The notes below the pieces were generated by a model. It worked only from the letters and a program-made list of their open reading frames with translations. It was not told where the DNA came from and did not search any database. Position numbers and translations under genes: made by a program. DNA of 64,000 nucleotides from Archangium sp. (GTDB lineage: Bacteria; Myxococcota; Myxococcia; Myxococcales; Myxococcaceae), in contig JAUXRX010000052.1 of the NCBI GenBank assembly GCA_030681645.1, forward strand, positions 145,645 through 209,644, in the 5' to 3' direction. Shown one piece after another: positions 8,155-15,792 of the stretch (positions within the stretch are counted from its first letter, which is position 1; the number at the start of each line of letters is the position of its first letter).

Positions 8155-8196
8155 CTCCCTCTCCCTGCGAAGCGGGGAGAGGGTTGGGGTGAGGGG
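8155..8196. repeat. Dispersed palindromic repeat, copy 2
   Basis: CTCCCTCTCCCTGCG, AGCGGGGAGAGGG, then TTGGGGTGAGGGG. It starts 2 bases after the stop of the FHA activator and has a strong internal stem. Confidence 0.85.
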
Positions 8197-8221
8197 CCAC
8201 GCGCCCGAAGCGCTCAAAAGC

Positions 8222-8270
8222 GCCCCTCACCCGGCCTGCGGCCGACCTCTCCCCGCCTTGCAGGGAGAGG
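8222..8270. repeat. Dispersed palindromic repeat, copy 3 (opposed to copy 2)
   Basis: GCCCCTCACCCGGCC, then CCTCTCCCCGCC and CAGGGAGAGG. Its orientation is opposite to copy 2, so the pair can fold into one long hairpin between 8153 and 8293. That could work as a transcription barrier or terminator. Confidence 0.85.
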
Positions 8271-8292
8271 TTTCAAGGGTAGGGTCAGCTGC

Positions 8293-9228
8293 ATGTCTCC
8301 CGGCGTCCTGCTGCTCGCGCTCCTCCTCTCGCACCCCGACCTCGACGAAGGACGGGTGGCCTTCTCTTCGATGAAGTACCGCGCGGCGGTGCCGCTGCTC
8401 ACGCGCGTGACGCAGGATCCCGCGGCCGCCGAGGCCGAGGTGCAGGAAGCGCTCACGCTGCTGGCCCGCGCGCACCTCGCGCTCAAGGCACCAGACGCGA
8501 CGCAGGCGGCCTTCGAGGCGCTGCTGCGGCGGGCGCCGATGACCGAGGAGCCGGCCGGCAGTCCCGCGCTGCGCGCCGCGTTCGCGCAGGCGAAGGCCGC
8601 GGTCTTTCCTCCGGGGACGGTGCGGCTGCTGCGTCGCGCGTCAGGTGAGGACACGCTGCTGGTCGAGGTGATCAACCCGTGGCGGCTGACGCTGGTGGCG
8701 ACGTGGCACCAGGTGGAGCCGGCCCCGTCGGCCCGCGTGCTGGTGGCCGATGGGCGCCAGCTCGTCACCTCACTGGCCGCGGGCGTGGCCGGCTACCTCG
8801 AGCTCACGAAGGACGGCCAGGTCGTCGCAGCGCTCGGCTCGCGCGCAGAGCCCCTGAAGGGCCCGCCGGCGCCCGCGGCCGTCGACGTACCGAAGGTGGA
8901 GACGCCCACCCTCACGCCGGTCGCCACCGCGCCCCCGCCGGCGGTGACGCCCCCGCCCGCACCCGCGGCGCCGCAGCTGGGCCGGCGCATCGCGGGGTGG
9001 ACCTTGATTGGCCTGGGCGTCGCCGGCACCGCGACGGGGCTCGGCGTCTTCGCCTGGGGCAGCGACGAAAAGAGCCGCGGCGAGGGGTGGGTCCTCAGCG
9101 GCCTGGACTACTTCGAAGCGCAGAGGCTCATCGCCTCGGGGTCATCGAAGATCACCTCCGGCCTCATCGTCGGCGGCGTGGCGATCACCAGCCTGGCGAT
9201 CGGCATCATCCTGCTGCTCACGGAGTGA
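8293..9228 (+). CDS. Exported helical-repeat protein with C-terminal hairpin of two membrane helices
   Basis: 311 aa. It has a short N-terminal hydrophobic start (MSPGVLLLALLLSHPD), then an Ala/Leu-rich helical region (about 20-110) with TPR-like spacing (EALTLLARAHLALKAPDATQAAFEALLRRAP), then a beta-rich module, a Pro-rich linker (about 200-230), and two membrane helices at about 235-252 and 288-308. Function unknown. The same architecture recurs at 37381-38214 beside another kinase/FHA pair, which suggests a signalling or envelope-stress accessory. Repeats 2 and 3 separate it from the upstream operon. Confidence 0.7.
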   Translation: MSPGVLLLALLLSHPDLDEGRVAFSSMKYRAAVPLLTRVTQDPAAAEAEVQEALTLLARAHLALKAPDATQAAFEALLRRAPMTEEPAGSPALRAAFAQAKAAVFPPGTVRLLRRASGEDTLLVEVINPWRLTLVATWHQVEPAPSARVLVADGRQLVTSLAAGVAGYLELTKDGQVVAALGSRAEPLKGPPAPAAVDVPKVETPTLTPVATAPPPAVTPPPAPAAPQLGRRIAGWTLIGLGVAGTATGLGVFAWGSDEKSRGEGWVLSGLDYFEAQRLIASGSSKITSGLIVGGVAITSLAIGIILLLTE

Positions 9229-9233
9229 GGCTT

Positions 9234-9677
9234 TCAGTTGCAGCCGGTGCAGTTCGCCGTGCCGCTGCCCGACGTCTGCTTGCAGTTCGCGACGCCGGTG
9301 CAGGTGCTCAGGCACGAGCTGGCGGAGCCGCAGGTCTGCTGCGTCTTCGTGGCGCTGGTGCCGGTCAGCTCGCAGCTCCCGCCGCTGCAGACCTGCGTGC
9401 AGGTGGCGCCCGAGCCGCAGGTGAGCTGACAGCCATCGGTGCCGGCGCAGTTCATGGTGCAGGTCGAGCCGGTGCAGTTGGCCTGGCAGCCGCCGGTGGC
9501 GGGACAGTTGAGGGTGCAGTTGCCGGTGGTGCACGAACACTGCTGGCCGGCGATGCAGGTGATGGGGCCCGAGGTGCCGCCGCCACCGCCCGTCCCCGAG
9601 TCAGACCCGGAAGGAAGCGGACCGCACGCGAACAGGGAACCGGCGAAAGCGACGACGACGACGAAGCTGCGAATCAT
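9234..9677 (-). CDS. Cys/Gly/Thr-rich small lipoprotein
   Basis: 147 aa from ATG 9677. The lipoprotein signal ends FACG. The mature region has repeated Cys-x(3-8)-Cys units of the form NCTLNCPATGGCQANCTGSTC, about ten in all, with almost no hydrophobic residues, so it is probably a disulfide-rich surface rod. No enzymatic motif seen. It is convergent with the gene ending at 9228, only 5 bases apart. The upstream in-frame extension is the translated dispersed repeat and was rejected as a start. Confidence 0.75.
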   Translation of the reverse strand: MIRSFVVVVAFAGSLFACGPLPSGSDSGTGGGGGTSGPITCIAGQQCSCTTGNCTLNCPATGGCQANCTGSTCTMNCAGTDGCQLTCGSGATCTQVCSGGSCELTGTSATKTQQTCGSASSCLSTCTGVANCKQTSGSGTANCTGCN

Positions 9678-9752
9678 GGTGAGGCTCCTCGATGAAGGGA
9701 CGCGTGCTCCGCCGCGCCCTCGTGTGGGTGAGACCGCCCGGAGCGGCGCTGG

Positions 9753-9796
9753 TCTCCCTCTCCCTGCGCGAGCGGGGAGAGGGTTGGGGTGAGGGG
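9753..9796. repeat. Dispersed palindromic repeat, copy 4
   Basis: TCTCCCTCTCCCTGCGCG, AGCGGGGAGAGGG, then TTGGGGTGAGGGG. It lies 4 bases beyond the stop of the lipoprotein at 9800-10882. Confidence 0.85.
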
Positions 9797-9799
9797 CAG

Positions 9800-10882
9800 T
9801 CAGTTGACGCCGGGGACCACGGGGGCGGGCTGGCACAGCTCGCTGTCGGGCGTGGCGACCACGGGCGCGGCGAAGGTGACGTGAAGCCGGCCGACGCCGA
9901 GCACGTTCCGGGCGAAGAGCGCGCCTTCGAAGGTCGACTCGCCGACGAGCTCCAGGTCGGCCGCGGGGGCGTACACCGAGCCGATGATCTTCTGCCCGCC
10001 GACCAGCGACACCTTGCGCTCGCCGGCCACGTAGAGCTTCACCGCGCCCTGGCCCGCCGCGCCGAAGGACGACTCACCGACCATGTTCACGTCGCCGTCG
10101 ACGTAGAGGTCGAGGGTGCTGCCCTCGGTGAGCTTGAACTGGGTCCGGCCCACCGTCTCCAGCGAGCCCGAGACGTAGATCGCCACCGCGCCATCCACCG
10201 TGAGGGTGTGCAGCCCGACGGCCTCGATGCCGTCGAAGAAGTAGCTGCCGCTGCCCAGGGTGAGCGCGCGCTCGCCGACGCTCTGGGTGAGCGAGAGGCC
10301 GACGGCGGCGTTGTCGTTCTTCACCTTCGCGGCGGCGATGGCGGCGCCGACGTCGAGCACCTGCTCGGCCCCGCAGCCACACGGAGGACCGGCGAGCGGT
10401 GCGTACGCGCCCTTCGCGCCGACCGTCGCCGTGCCGGCCCACTGCTCTGCCTCGGGCGTGCGGAGCGTGCCCTTCACCTCGAGGTGGCCCACGTTCGAGA
10501 CGCCGCTGCCCGCGGAGAGATCGCCCGCCACGCGCACGTCGCCCACGCCGTCCACGCGGCCCGCGGTGGAGAGGCTGCCGCCGACGGTGAGGTTGCCTAC
10601 GCCGCTGACGCCACCGAACGCGACGACGTCGCCCGAGAACTCGTGCTCGCCCACCACGTCGACGACGCCGTTGATGCCCGCGCTCCCGCCCTGCACCCAC
10701 GCGCCTTCACCGACCGCGCGGTAGTCGCCGCACAGGCACAGCGCGGCGGTGAAGACGTCCTTCGCTGGGGAAGCAGGGCACGAGACGATGGGCTCGCGTG
10801 AGCGGCGCGCCTGGCCGTCACCACCTGAGAGACCACAACCAGCGAGCGTGAGCAGCGCCGACATCAGGACCGTTCTGTTCAT
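9800..10882 (-). CDS. Lipoprotein with beta-helix-like repeats (DUF7305-like)
   Basis: 360 aa from ATG 10882. The lipobox is LAGC. The mature part is a long series of short Gly/Val beta units (GVVDVVGEHEFSGDVVAFGG, then VSGVGNLTVGGSL), resembling polymer-forming or adhesin beta-helices. The C-terminal half (about 230-350) has VGGQKIIGSVYAPAADLELV, resembling DUF7305-type domains found in pilin-associated and surface proteins; that name is from memory. Cys pairs occur near residues 33-50 and 180. Probably an outer-membrane surface protein. Its 3' end is flanked by repeat copy 4. Confidence 0.65.
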   Translation of the reverse strand: MNRTVLMSALLTLAGCGLSGGDGQARRSREPIVSCPASPAKDVFTAALCLCGDYRAVGEGAWVQGGSAGINGVVDVVGEHEFSGDVVAFGGVSGVGNLTVGGSLSTAGRVDGVGDVRVAGDLSAGSGVSNVGHLEVKGTLRTPEAEQWAGTATVGAKGAYAPLAGPPCGCGAEQVLDVGAAIAAAKVKNDNAAVGLSLTQSVGERALTLGSGSYFFDGIEAVGLHTLTVDGAVAIYVSGSLETVGRTQFKLTEGSTLDLYVDGDVNMVGESSFGAAGQGAVKLYVAGERKVSLVGGQKIIGSVYAPAADLELVGESTFEGALFARNVLGVGRLHVTFAAPVVATPDSELCQPAPVVPGVN

Positions 10883-11122
10883 GGGACGACTCCGGGGAAG
10901 GGGTGTGGTCCCTTCCAACGCACGGGTCGTGCCCGTCCCAAGGTGTTGGTCTCATTGACAGTTCGGCCGCCCGCGGGCGGGATTGGCGCTGGCCTGTCCT
11001 GTCGCACCGTCCTCAGTCGAGGACGGTCCCCAGGGCGCACGACCAACCGGGGAGTCGCCACCCCACCCTGCCTCCTGAATCCCCGCGCTTGCGCTGGCGC
11101 GGCGGCTGCTCTGTGGCTGGGC

Positions 11123-11860
11123 ATGAACACGCTCAGCTTCGGACTCAGTCACGTCGGCCGCAGGTCCAACAACGAAGACGCGCTGCTCGACGCGCGCAGG
11201 CTCGGTCTCTTCGCGGTCGCTGACGGGCTCGGTGGCTACGAGGGCGGGGAGATCGCCTCGAAGCTCACCGTCTCGGTGCTCGAGAGTTTCGTGGAGGCGA
11301 ACGCGCGCGACCCGCAGGGCACCTGGCCCATTCGGGAGCTGAAGAGCCGCACGTTCGAAGAGAACCTGCTCGCCGCCGCCAGCGCCGCCGCGCACCGGGA
11401 GATCGCCTCGCGCCGCACGGGCAACCTCTCGCAGATGGGCTCGACCGTGGTGGCCGCGCTACTGCGAGGCGACAAGCTCACCGTGATGCACTGCGGAGAC
11501 AGCCGCATCTACCGGCTGCGCGACGGCGTGGTGACCGCGCTCACGAGAGATCACTCGGTGTGGGCCGAGATGGAGGCGGCCGGCCTCGCCGGAGATCGCG
11601 CCGGCTTCGCGTGGAAGAACCAGATCACCCGCGCGCTCGGGCTCGACGGACACTCCACCGCCGACGTGGCCACGTTCGAGGTGAAGCGCGGCGACGTGTA
11701 CCTGCTCTGCAGCGACGGCCTCTACGATCCGCTTGAGGCGCCGCGCCTGGCAGCGGGTCTCCGCCTCTCACCTGAAGACGCGTGCCGGGACCTCGTCGTC
11801 GCTGCGTTCGAGGCCGGAGGTCACGACAACATCACCTGCGTGGTGGTGCGCTGCGAGTAA
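11123..11860 (+). CDS. PP2C-type Ser/Thr protein phosphatase
   Basis: 245 aa from ATG 11123. PP2C metal and catalytic motifs are in order: GRRSNNEDALL (about 12-22), VADGLGGYEGGEIAS (about 31-45), HCGDSRIYRL (about 122), RDHS, SDGLYD (about 196) and GHDNITCVVV (about 233). Length matches stand-alone bacterial PP2C enzymes. It should remove phosphate from Ser/Thr of kinase targets such as those encoded in this window. Codons upstream of 11123 are in frame but lack a domain, so the Met was preferred; the ribosome binding site is weak. Confidence 0.92.
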   Translation: MNTLSFGLSHVGRRSNNEDALLDARRLGLFAVADGLGGYEGGEIASKLTVSVLESFVEANARDPQGTWPIRELKSRTFEENLLAAASAAAHREIASRRTGNLSQMGSTVVAALLRGDKLTVMHCGDSRIYRLRDGVVTALTRDHSVWAEMEAAGLAGDRAGFAWKNQITRALGLDGHSTADVATFEVKRGDVYLLCSDGLYDPLEAPRLAAGLRLSPEDACRDLVVAAFEAGGHDNITCVVVRCE

Positions 11861-11893
11861 GGTGTCAAAGTGGGCGTCAACGAAGGAGGGGGC

Positions 11894-12907
11894 ATGTCGA
11901 GCGAGTTCACCATCACCGCTGAGGACCACGTGCGCTTCAACGAGATGGCGAAAGCGCAACTCCCCCCCGAAGGCGCCATTTCTCGGTCGTTCGGAAAGAC
12001 GCTCTGGCTGTGGTTTGCCCTCATTTTTCTGTTCGTCGGCTTCTACCAACACTTCTCGAAGCCCCGGAACAGTGCACCCGCGCCGGAGACCAACTACGCG
12101 AGCGACACAATCCTCGCTGCCGTGGGACTCGGCACCGGCCTTCTCGGCGGCCTCTTCGGCTACTTCATGCTCTTGCGACTTCAGCGCCAAGTCGGCGGGC
12201 CGCTCCGTGCATCGGTTTCGGTCGATGGAATCGAATACAGCGTGGGCACGCGCACGGTCGTCTTTCCATGGTCTGGAGTCACCAGGGTGATGGAGAGCGA
12301 AGAACTCTTCGCGATGCAGTTTCGGGAAGAAAAGACGTGGACGCTCTTTCCTCTTCGCGCGTTCCCGCAGGGGGAGCGTGAGAACTTCGTTGAGGCGTTG
12401 CGCCAACGGAAGTGTTCGGCGCCACCGCCCCACGTCGAGCCCCAGCGCTACCAGTTCGAATGGACCGCCGAATTGAGCCTGGAGTCAGCCCGGGCTTGGT
12501 CTTCGTGGTGGCCGGACCGAATGGCCGGGCGGCTCTACGCTGGAAGCGTGGCGCTGGTCACAACCACTTCCATCTTTCTCTCAATCGCCGTCAACGCTGC
12601 CTTCGCCGTGCTTGCCCTGGTCGGCTTCTCCCTTCTTTGGAGCCTTCTGCGCCAACACCTCGAGGCGCCCTCGACGAAGCACCCGGAGCCGGTGACGGTG
12701 ATGGTGGGAGAGCGACTCCGCGTGGTGAGGGGGGGGGGCGGTGGAAGCGTCGCCTGGGACGATGTGACGGGTTGGGGCGAGACGAAGCACCTCCTCATCG
12801 TGCGAACCCGCTCGACTCACTTCGTCGTGCTTCGCGAGGCAGTGCCCGGGGACGTGCTGGAGTTCGTGCGCGCGCGCCTGGCCCACGCCCCGAGAGTTGA
12901 TCGCTGA
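11894..12907 (+). CDS. YcxB-like membrane protein with duplicated helix-pair/YcxB module
   Basis: 337 aa from ATG 11894, chosen for the strong AGGAGG at 11884-11889. There are two tandem modules, each with two membrane helices (about 37-60 and 75-97, then 215-255) followed by a small beta domain with the YcxB pattern (VDGIEYSVGTRTVVFPWSGV and VAWDDVTGWGETKHLLIVRT). YcxB-family function is not established. A run of ten G (12729-12738) lies in the coding sequence between the second helix pair and the last beta domain, a possible slippage site. It follows the PP2C gene by 33 bases, so it may be cotranscribed. Confidence 0.75.
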   Translation: MSSEFTITAEDHVRFNEMAKAQLPPEGAISRSFGKTLWLWFALIFLFVGFYQHFSKPRNSAPAPETNYASDTILAAVGLGTGLLGGLFGYFMLLRLQRQVGGPLRASVSVDGIEYSVGTRTVVFPWSGVTRVMESEELFAMQFREEKTWTLFPLRAFPQGERENFVEALRQRKCSAPPPHVEPQRYQFEWTAELSLESARAWSSWWPDRMAGRLYAGSVALVTTTSIFLSIAVNAAFAVLALVGFSLLWSLLRQHLEAPSTKHPEPVTVMVGERLRVVRGGGGGSVAWDDVTGWGETKHLLIVRTRSTHFVVLREAVPGDVLEFVRARLAHAPRVDR

Positions 12908-12973
12908 GGCCTCCAGAACCGCGGCCAGTTCGCAGCGACGACTGACTCGCCGCACGGCTATGCTCCCGCGCCG

Positions 12974-14488
12974 GTGAGCCCTCCTGCCCGCGAACGCCTC
13001 GGCCGCTACGAGATCCTCACCCCGCTCTCGGTGGGCGGAATGGCCGAGCTCTTCCTCGCCTACTTCACCGGCCCCGGCGGCTTCCGGAAGTTCGTCGCGC
13101 TCAAGCGGATCCTCCCGCAGTTCCGCGCGCAGGATGACTTCATCGCCATGTTCCTCGACGAGGCCCGCATCTCGGCCGCGCTCTCGCACTCGAACATCGG
13201 CCAGGTCTTCGAGCTGGGCGAAGCCGGCAACGACTTCTTCATCGCCATGGAGTTCATCGAGGGCCAGGACCTCGGCCGCATCAACCGCCTCGCGCGCAAG
13301 CAGGGCGGCCTGCTGCCCATCGGCTTCTCCGCGGGCGTGGTGCGCGACGCGTGCCTCGCCCTCAACTACGCCCACGCCTTCAAGAGCCCCGCCGGCCGCC
13401 CCCTGCCCGTCATCCACCGCGACCTCTCGCTGCGGAACATCATGATGACGTACTCGGGCACCACCAAGCTCATCGACTTCGGCATCGCCAAGGCGAAGGG
13501 CAGCCTCTCTTCGACCTCCGCCGGCATGGTGAAGGGCAGCAGCGGCTACATGTCGCCCGAGCAGATTCGCGGTGAAGACCTCGGCGGCGAGAGCGACCTC
13601 TTCGCCATCGGCGCCGTGCTCTACGAGCTGCTCACCGGCCGCCGCGTGTTCCAGGCCGATGAGCCCACGGCCACCATGTACAAGGTGCTCAACGACACGC
13701 CGCCGTCCCCGCGCACGTTCAACCCCGAGATCTCCGAGTCACTCGCTGCCGTGGTGCTGCGCGCCCTCGAGAAGGACAAGGGCCGCCGCTTCGCCAATGG
13801 CCGCGAGATGGCCAGGGCCATCGAACAGGCCACCTCGTGGTACGACGAATCAGAGCGCGCCGCGTGGATGGAGGCGAACTTCAGCGCCGACATCCAGCGC
13901 ACCCGCGACATGCTCGCCCTCGCCGACGAGGCCGACGGGCAGCGCATCGACCAGGTGGTGAAGGAGCTTTCCACCAGCCACGACAAGCCGGGCAGCGCCT
14001 CGCACGTGGGCCTCGCCGCGCCCACCGCGCAGCTCTCGACCGTGATGCCTTCCGAGCTGCCCACCCGCGCCGCGCAGCTCGCGCCCCGCAGCGGCACCGT
14101 GCTCATCGTCGACGACAGCCGCGTGGGTCGCATGGCCGTGGAGAGCGTGCTCAAGGCCGAAGGTCACCGCGTCATCGACGCCGAGTCGGGCCTCGAAGCC
14201 CTCGAGGTGCTCGAGCAGATGCGCCCCGACCTCATCGTGCTCGACGTGCGCATGCCCGGCATGGACGGCTTCGAGCTCTGCGAGCGGATCCGCGGCAAGA
14301 GCGGGTTCCGTCGCATTCCCATCGTGTTCCTCTCGGCCGCGTGCAGCATCGAAGAGCGCAGCCGCGGGCTGCAGGTCGGCGGTGATGACTTTCTGCGCAA
14401 GCCGTTCGAGCCCGAAGAGCTGGCTGCCCGGGTGAAGGCTCACCTGCAGCGCGCGGCGATGATGCAGGCGACTCCCGGCTCGTCTTGA
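12974..14488 (+). CDS. Ser/Thr protein kinase fused to a response-regulator receiver domain
   Basis: 504 aa from GTG 12974. The kinase domain (about 10-290) has SVGGMAELF, FVALKRI with catalytic Lys, HRDLSLRN, DFGIAK and YMSPEQ. A helical linker follows (about 300-370). The C-terminus (about 374-494) is a complete CheY-like receiver: VLIVDDS, phospho-acceptor Asp about 423 in LDVRMPGMDG, and the conserved Lys in LRKPFEPEEL. Unlike the other kinases in the window it has no membrane helix. The fusion would let a His-kinase phosphorelay act directly on Ser/Thr kinase output. The convergent neighbour at 14536 has an Hpt-like His and receivers, so the two may work together. Confidence 0.92.
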   Translation: MSPPARERLGRYEILTPLSVGGMAELFLAYFTGPGGFRKFVALKRILPQFRAQDDFIAMFLDEARISAALSHSNIGQVFELGEAGNDFFIAMEFIEGQDLGRINRLARKQGGLLPIGFSAGVVRDACLALNYAHAFKSPAGRPLPVIHRDLSLRNIMMTYSGTTKLIDFGIAKAKGSLSSTSAGMVKGSSGYMSPEQIRGEDLGGESDLFAIGAVLYELLTGRRVFQADEPTATMYKVLNDTPPSPRTFNPEISESLAAVVLRALEKDKGRRFANGREMARAIEQATSWYDESERAAWMEANFSADIQRTRDMLALADEADGQRIDQVVKELSTSHDKPGSASHVGLAAPTAQLSTVMPSELPTRAAQLAPRSGTVLIVDDSRVGRMAVESVLKAEGHRVIDAESGLEALEVLEQMRPDLIVLDVRMPGMDGFELCERIRGKSGFRRIPIVFLSAACSIEERSRGLQVGGDDFLRKPFEPEELAARVKAHLQRAAMMQATPGSS

Positions 14489-14510
14489 GCGGTGGATCGG
14501 CGGTGGATCG

Positions 14511-14553
14511 GCCCCTCACCCCGGCCCTCTCCCCGCTACGCAGGGAGAGGGAG
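14511..14553. repeat. Dispersed palindromic repeat, copy 5 (overlaps 3' end of receiver gene)
   Basis: GCCCCTCACCCCGGCCCTCT, CCCCGCTACG, then CAGGGAGAGGGAG. The TAG stop of the minus-strand gene (14536-14538) and its last codons (LPLPA) lie within the repeat. Confidence 0.85.
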
Positions 14554-15723
14554 CCCCGCGCGCTTGAGCGCCTCGAGCAGCGCCGGCCCGTCGATGACCG
14601 ACTTCACCAGGTACGCGTCGGCTCCCGCGGCCAGCCCCGCCTTGCGCGACACCTCGTCGTCGAGCGCGCTGAGCACCACGATGGGAATGCGGCGGGAGGG
14701 ATCTCTCGCCCGCAGGATGCGCGTCAACTGCGCGCCGTCGAGCCCGGGCATCTGCACGTCGCTGATCACCGCGTCGGGCTTCTCGGCGTCGTAGATGCGC
14801 ACGGCGTCGGCGCCGTCCTCCGCTTCGATGGACACCAGCCCCACCTCGGCCAGCGCCTCCCGCACCACCCCGCGGATGACGCGGCTGTCGTCGACGATGA
14901 GCACCTTGAGCGCGCGCACCGTGCTCGGCCCGGGCACCTGGGCGGTGGGCGCCTTCGAGCGCGCCGCGGCGGCCATGCGGCGTCGCGCCACCAGCGTGCG
15001 CGTGACGCTCACCAGGGTCTCGGGCACCACCGGCTTGGGCAGGAACTGGCTCGCCCGCGACGCCAGCGGCTTGAGCGCCTCGAGGTCGGGCTTGCCCGCC
15101 AGCAGCACCGGCAAGCGCGCCGCGAGCGCGGCGGTGAGCACCGCCTCGACCTGCGCCAGCCGACCCTCTGCCGAAGGCACGTCGAGCACCACCGCGTCGA
15201 CGGGGGGCGCGGTCTCCGCCTCGGCCAGCTTGAGCCTCGTCACCTCGAAGCCCGCATCCTCGAGCACGCGCGCGAGCAGCTTGCCGCTCACCGCTTCTTC
15301 ACTGACGACCGCGACCCGCCCCTTCCCCGCATCGGCCACGGGCACAGGCGCAGCCATGGCGGCGGTCGGCACCGGCCTGGGCATGCGATCCGTCTTCTCC
15401 TCCTGCAGCTCGGCCTCGAGCGCGTCGAGCACCTGGCCCAGCGTCCGGCACAGGCCGTGGCGGAGCCGCTCACCCCGCGCGAAGTCGATGGCCTCCCCTT
15501 CGAGCGCGAGCTGGGCCACGCTCTCGCCCACCGCGGCGAGGCGCGAGAGGGAAGGCAGCCCCGCGATCGCGCCCGTACCCGCCGCCCGGTGGCAGAGCTC
15601 ACGCACCGGCGCCAGGGCGAGCACGTCGCCGTTTTCCAGCGCAGCCCGCAACGCCGCCCGGGCGCCCGCCATCCGGGGGAGCGTCTCTTCCCGCAGCGCG
15701 ATGAGCAGCTTGCCCTTGTCCAT
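14536..15723 (-). CDS. Hpt-pseudoreceiver-receiver signalling protein
   Basis: 395 aa. The N-terminus (about 1-110) is an Hpt-like four-helix region with candidate phospho-His 45 in ELCHRAAGTGAIAG. The middle (about 136-250) is receiver-like (VAVVSEEAVSGKLLARVLE, VVLDVPS, FLPKPV) but lacks the full acidic pocket. The C-terminal domain (about 270-393) is a complete receiver: VLIVDDS, acceptor Asp about 320 in SDVQMPGLDG, LSAL and conserved Lys in YLVKS. There is no output domain, so it is probably a phosphorelay intermediate, perhaps feeding the kinase-receiver fusion encoded convergently. The last residues and stop come from a dispersed repeat. Confidence 0.85.
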   Translation of the reverse strand: MDKGKLLIALREETLPRMAGARAALRAALENGDVLALAPVRELCHRAAGTGAIAGLPSLSRLAAVGESVAQLALEGEAIDFARGERLRHGLCRTLGQVLDALEAELQEEKTDRMPRPVPTAAMAAPVPVADAGKGRVAVVSEEAVSGKLLARVLEDAGFEVTRLKLAEAETAPPVDAVVLDVPSAEGRLAQVEAVLTAALAARLPVLLAGKPDLEALKPLASRASQFLPKPVVPETLVSVTRTLVARRRMAAAARSKAPTAQVPGPSTVRALKVLIVDDSRVIRGVVREALAEVGLVSIEAEDGADAVRIYDAEKPDAVISDVQMPGLDGAQLTRILRARDPSRRIPIVVLSALDDEVSRKAGLAAGADAYLVKSVIDGPALLEALKRAGLPLPA

Positions 15724-15792
15724 GAAGTGCGGCGATTGAACGCGAAAGGCGAACGGGGCGAAACCTGAAAGGCACCGTGGTAGCTGTGCGCC

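Noticed and set aside
8155..8270. Possible CRISPR-like repeats
   Set aside because: The copies are scattered over 48 kb, inverted relative to each other and not evenly spaced; there are no spacers or cas genes.
10940..11122. Sigma-70 promoter with TTGACA near 10962
   Set aside because: No acceptable -10 box at proper spacing; in this GC-rich DNA one hexamer is not enough.
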